Assembly: GCF_003612015.1 (NCBI RefSeq)
Contig: NZ_RARB01000008.1
Location: 116,361-180,360 of the forward strand
Length of the DNA stretch: 64,000 nt
From: Pantoea piersonii
GTDB taxonomy: Bacteria; Pseudomonadota; Gammaproteobacteria; Enterobacterales; Enterobacteriaceae
Direction: 5' to 3'
In this document: one piece after another, positions 63,903-64,000 of the stretch
Layout of the letters: each line of letters begins with the position of its first letter
Numbering within the stretch: position 1 is the stretch's first letter
Made by a program: the position numbers and the translations under genes
The notes under the pieces: model-generated
Told to the model about the DNA's origin: nothing
The model's input: the letters and a program-made list of their open reading frames with translations, nothing else
Database searches by the model: none

Positions 63903-64000
63903 GGTAATGGTCCCAACTTATTGATAGTGTTTTATGTTCAGATAATGCCCGATGACTTTGTCATGCAGCTCCACCGATTTTGAGAACGACAGCGACTTCC
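63903..64000 (-). mobile_element. IS1-family insertion sequence, right end (cut by window edge)
   Basis: From GGTAATGGTCCCAACTTATT onward the sequence matches the right terminal repeat and 3' end of IS1, differing by about three bases from the classic IS1 right end (GGTAATGACTCCAACTTATT). The element continues beyond the window. The nine bases preceding it (CCGGATGTC, 63894-63902) would be the target duplication; the other copy is not visible. Confidence 0.93.
63918..64000 (-). CDS. insB: IS1 transposase (InsB part), C-terminal 26 residues
   Basis: Reading leftward from the window edge, the frame ends K-S-L-S-F-S-K-S-V-E-L-H-D-K-V-I-G-H-Y-L and then N-I-K-H-Y-Q before TAA. This is the exact C-terminus of the IS1 InsB/InsAB' transposase as I remember it. 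Its 5' part is outside the window, so whether the copy is intact (including the insA-insB frameshift site) cannot be judged. The transposase is transcribed toward nudK, with its stop 15 bases inside the terminal repeat. Confidence 0.92.
   Translation of the reverse strand, partial: KSLSFSKSVELHDKVIGHYLNIKHYQ

Noticed and set aside
1..64000. CRISPR arrays, tRNA, rRNA, prophage or integrase genes
   Set aside because: None seen: no regularly spaced repeats, no cloverleaf sequences, no phage structural genes; the only mobile element is the IS1 end at the right edge.

Overview
The window is chromosomal DNA from a member of the Enterobacterales, most likely Erwiniaceae (Pantoea/Mixta/Erwinia-like). 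The housekeeping proteins are close to their E. coli counterparts in sequence and length. The backbone follows the E. coli order rodZ-ispG-hisS-yfgM-bamB-der / xseA / guaBA / ppx-ppk / purNM / upp-uraA-hda-yfgD-bepA / bcp-gcvR / dapA-bamC-purC / ypfJ-tmcA-ypfH / ypfN-dapE-yffB / ypfM / acrD-narQ / nudK. The accessory content (membrane glucose dehydrogenase, protealysin-emfourin, MgtE, a second Pst-like transporter, DsrE-like pair) and the GC-rich codon use fit Erwiniaceae. The genus call is inference. No rRNA, tRNA or CRISPR array was seen.

Layout. 1-6540: the end of rodZ, then isoprenoid (ispG), translation (hisS) and envelope/ribosome assembly genes (yfgM, bamB, der). 6574-11307: an accessory slot with PQQ glucose dehydrogenase gcd, a complete-looking hok/sok type I toxin-antitoxin locus, and a leftward protealysin-emfourin pair. 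11355-16017: xseA divergent from guaB-guaA. 16117-20536: small or accessory genes: a DUF3750 protein, a DUF2158 protein, an autoregulated-looking two-gene module that resembles a toxin-antitoxin pair, mgtE, yfgG and tehB. 20575-24165: ppk-ppx (polyphosphate), divergent from a three-gene Pst-like phosphate ABC system with no binding protein (24317-28818). 28923-35415: purMN, upp-uraA, hda, yfgD and bepA.

36150-44835 is the largest accessory block. It sits between bepA and bcp, where E. coli has perM. It holds tandem DsrE-like membrane-anchored proteins, a LacI-regulated ABC importer operon ending in a GpdQ-like phosphodiesterase (predicted phosphodiester uptake and hydrolysis), and a dCACHE-GGDEF diguanylate cyclase. 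44878-54467 returns to the core: bcp, gcvR, dapA, bamC, purC, ypfJ, tmcA, ypfH and ypfN-dapE-yffB. 54852-63710 carries the tiny gene ypfM, the efflux pump acrD, the nitrate sensor pair narQ-narP, a DUF1471 periplasmic protein preceded by a coupled 38-codon ORF, the asparagine permease ansP and nudK. The window ends inside an IS1-family element (63903 onward), seen from its right end.

Purine control links several loci: PurR-type boxes lie ahead of guaB, purM and purC. The upp start region has the T-run that in E. coli supports UTP-dependent reiterative initiation. The best leads for novelty are the 17243-18075 palindrome plus two-gene module, the LacI/ABC/GpdQ operon, the small ORF at 60833, the Pst-like system next to ppk-ppx, and the orphan terminator in the AT-rich gap at 35416-36149.
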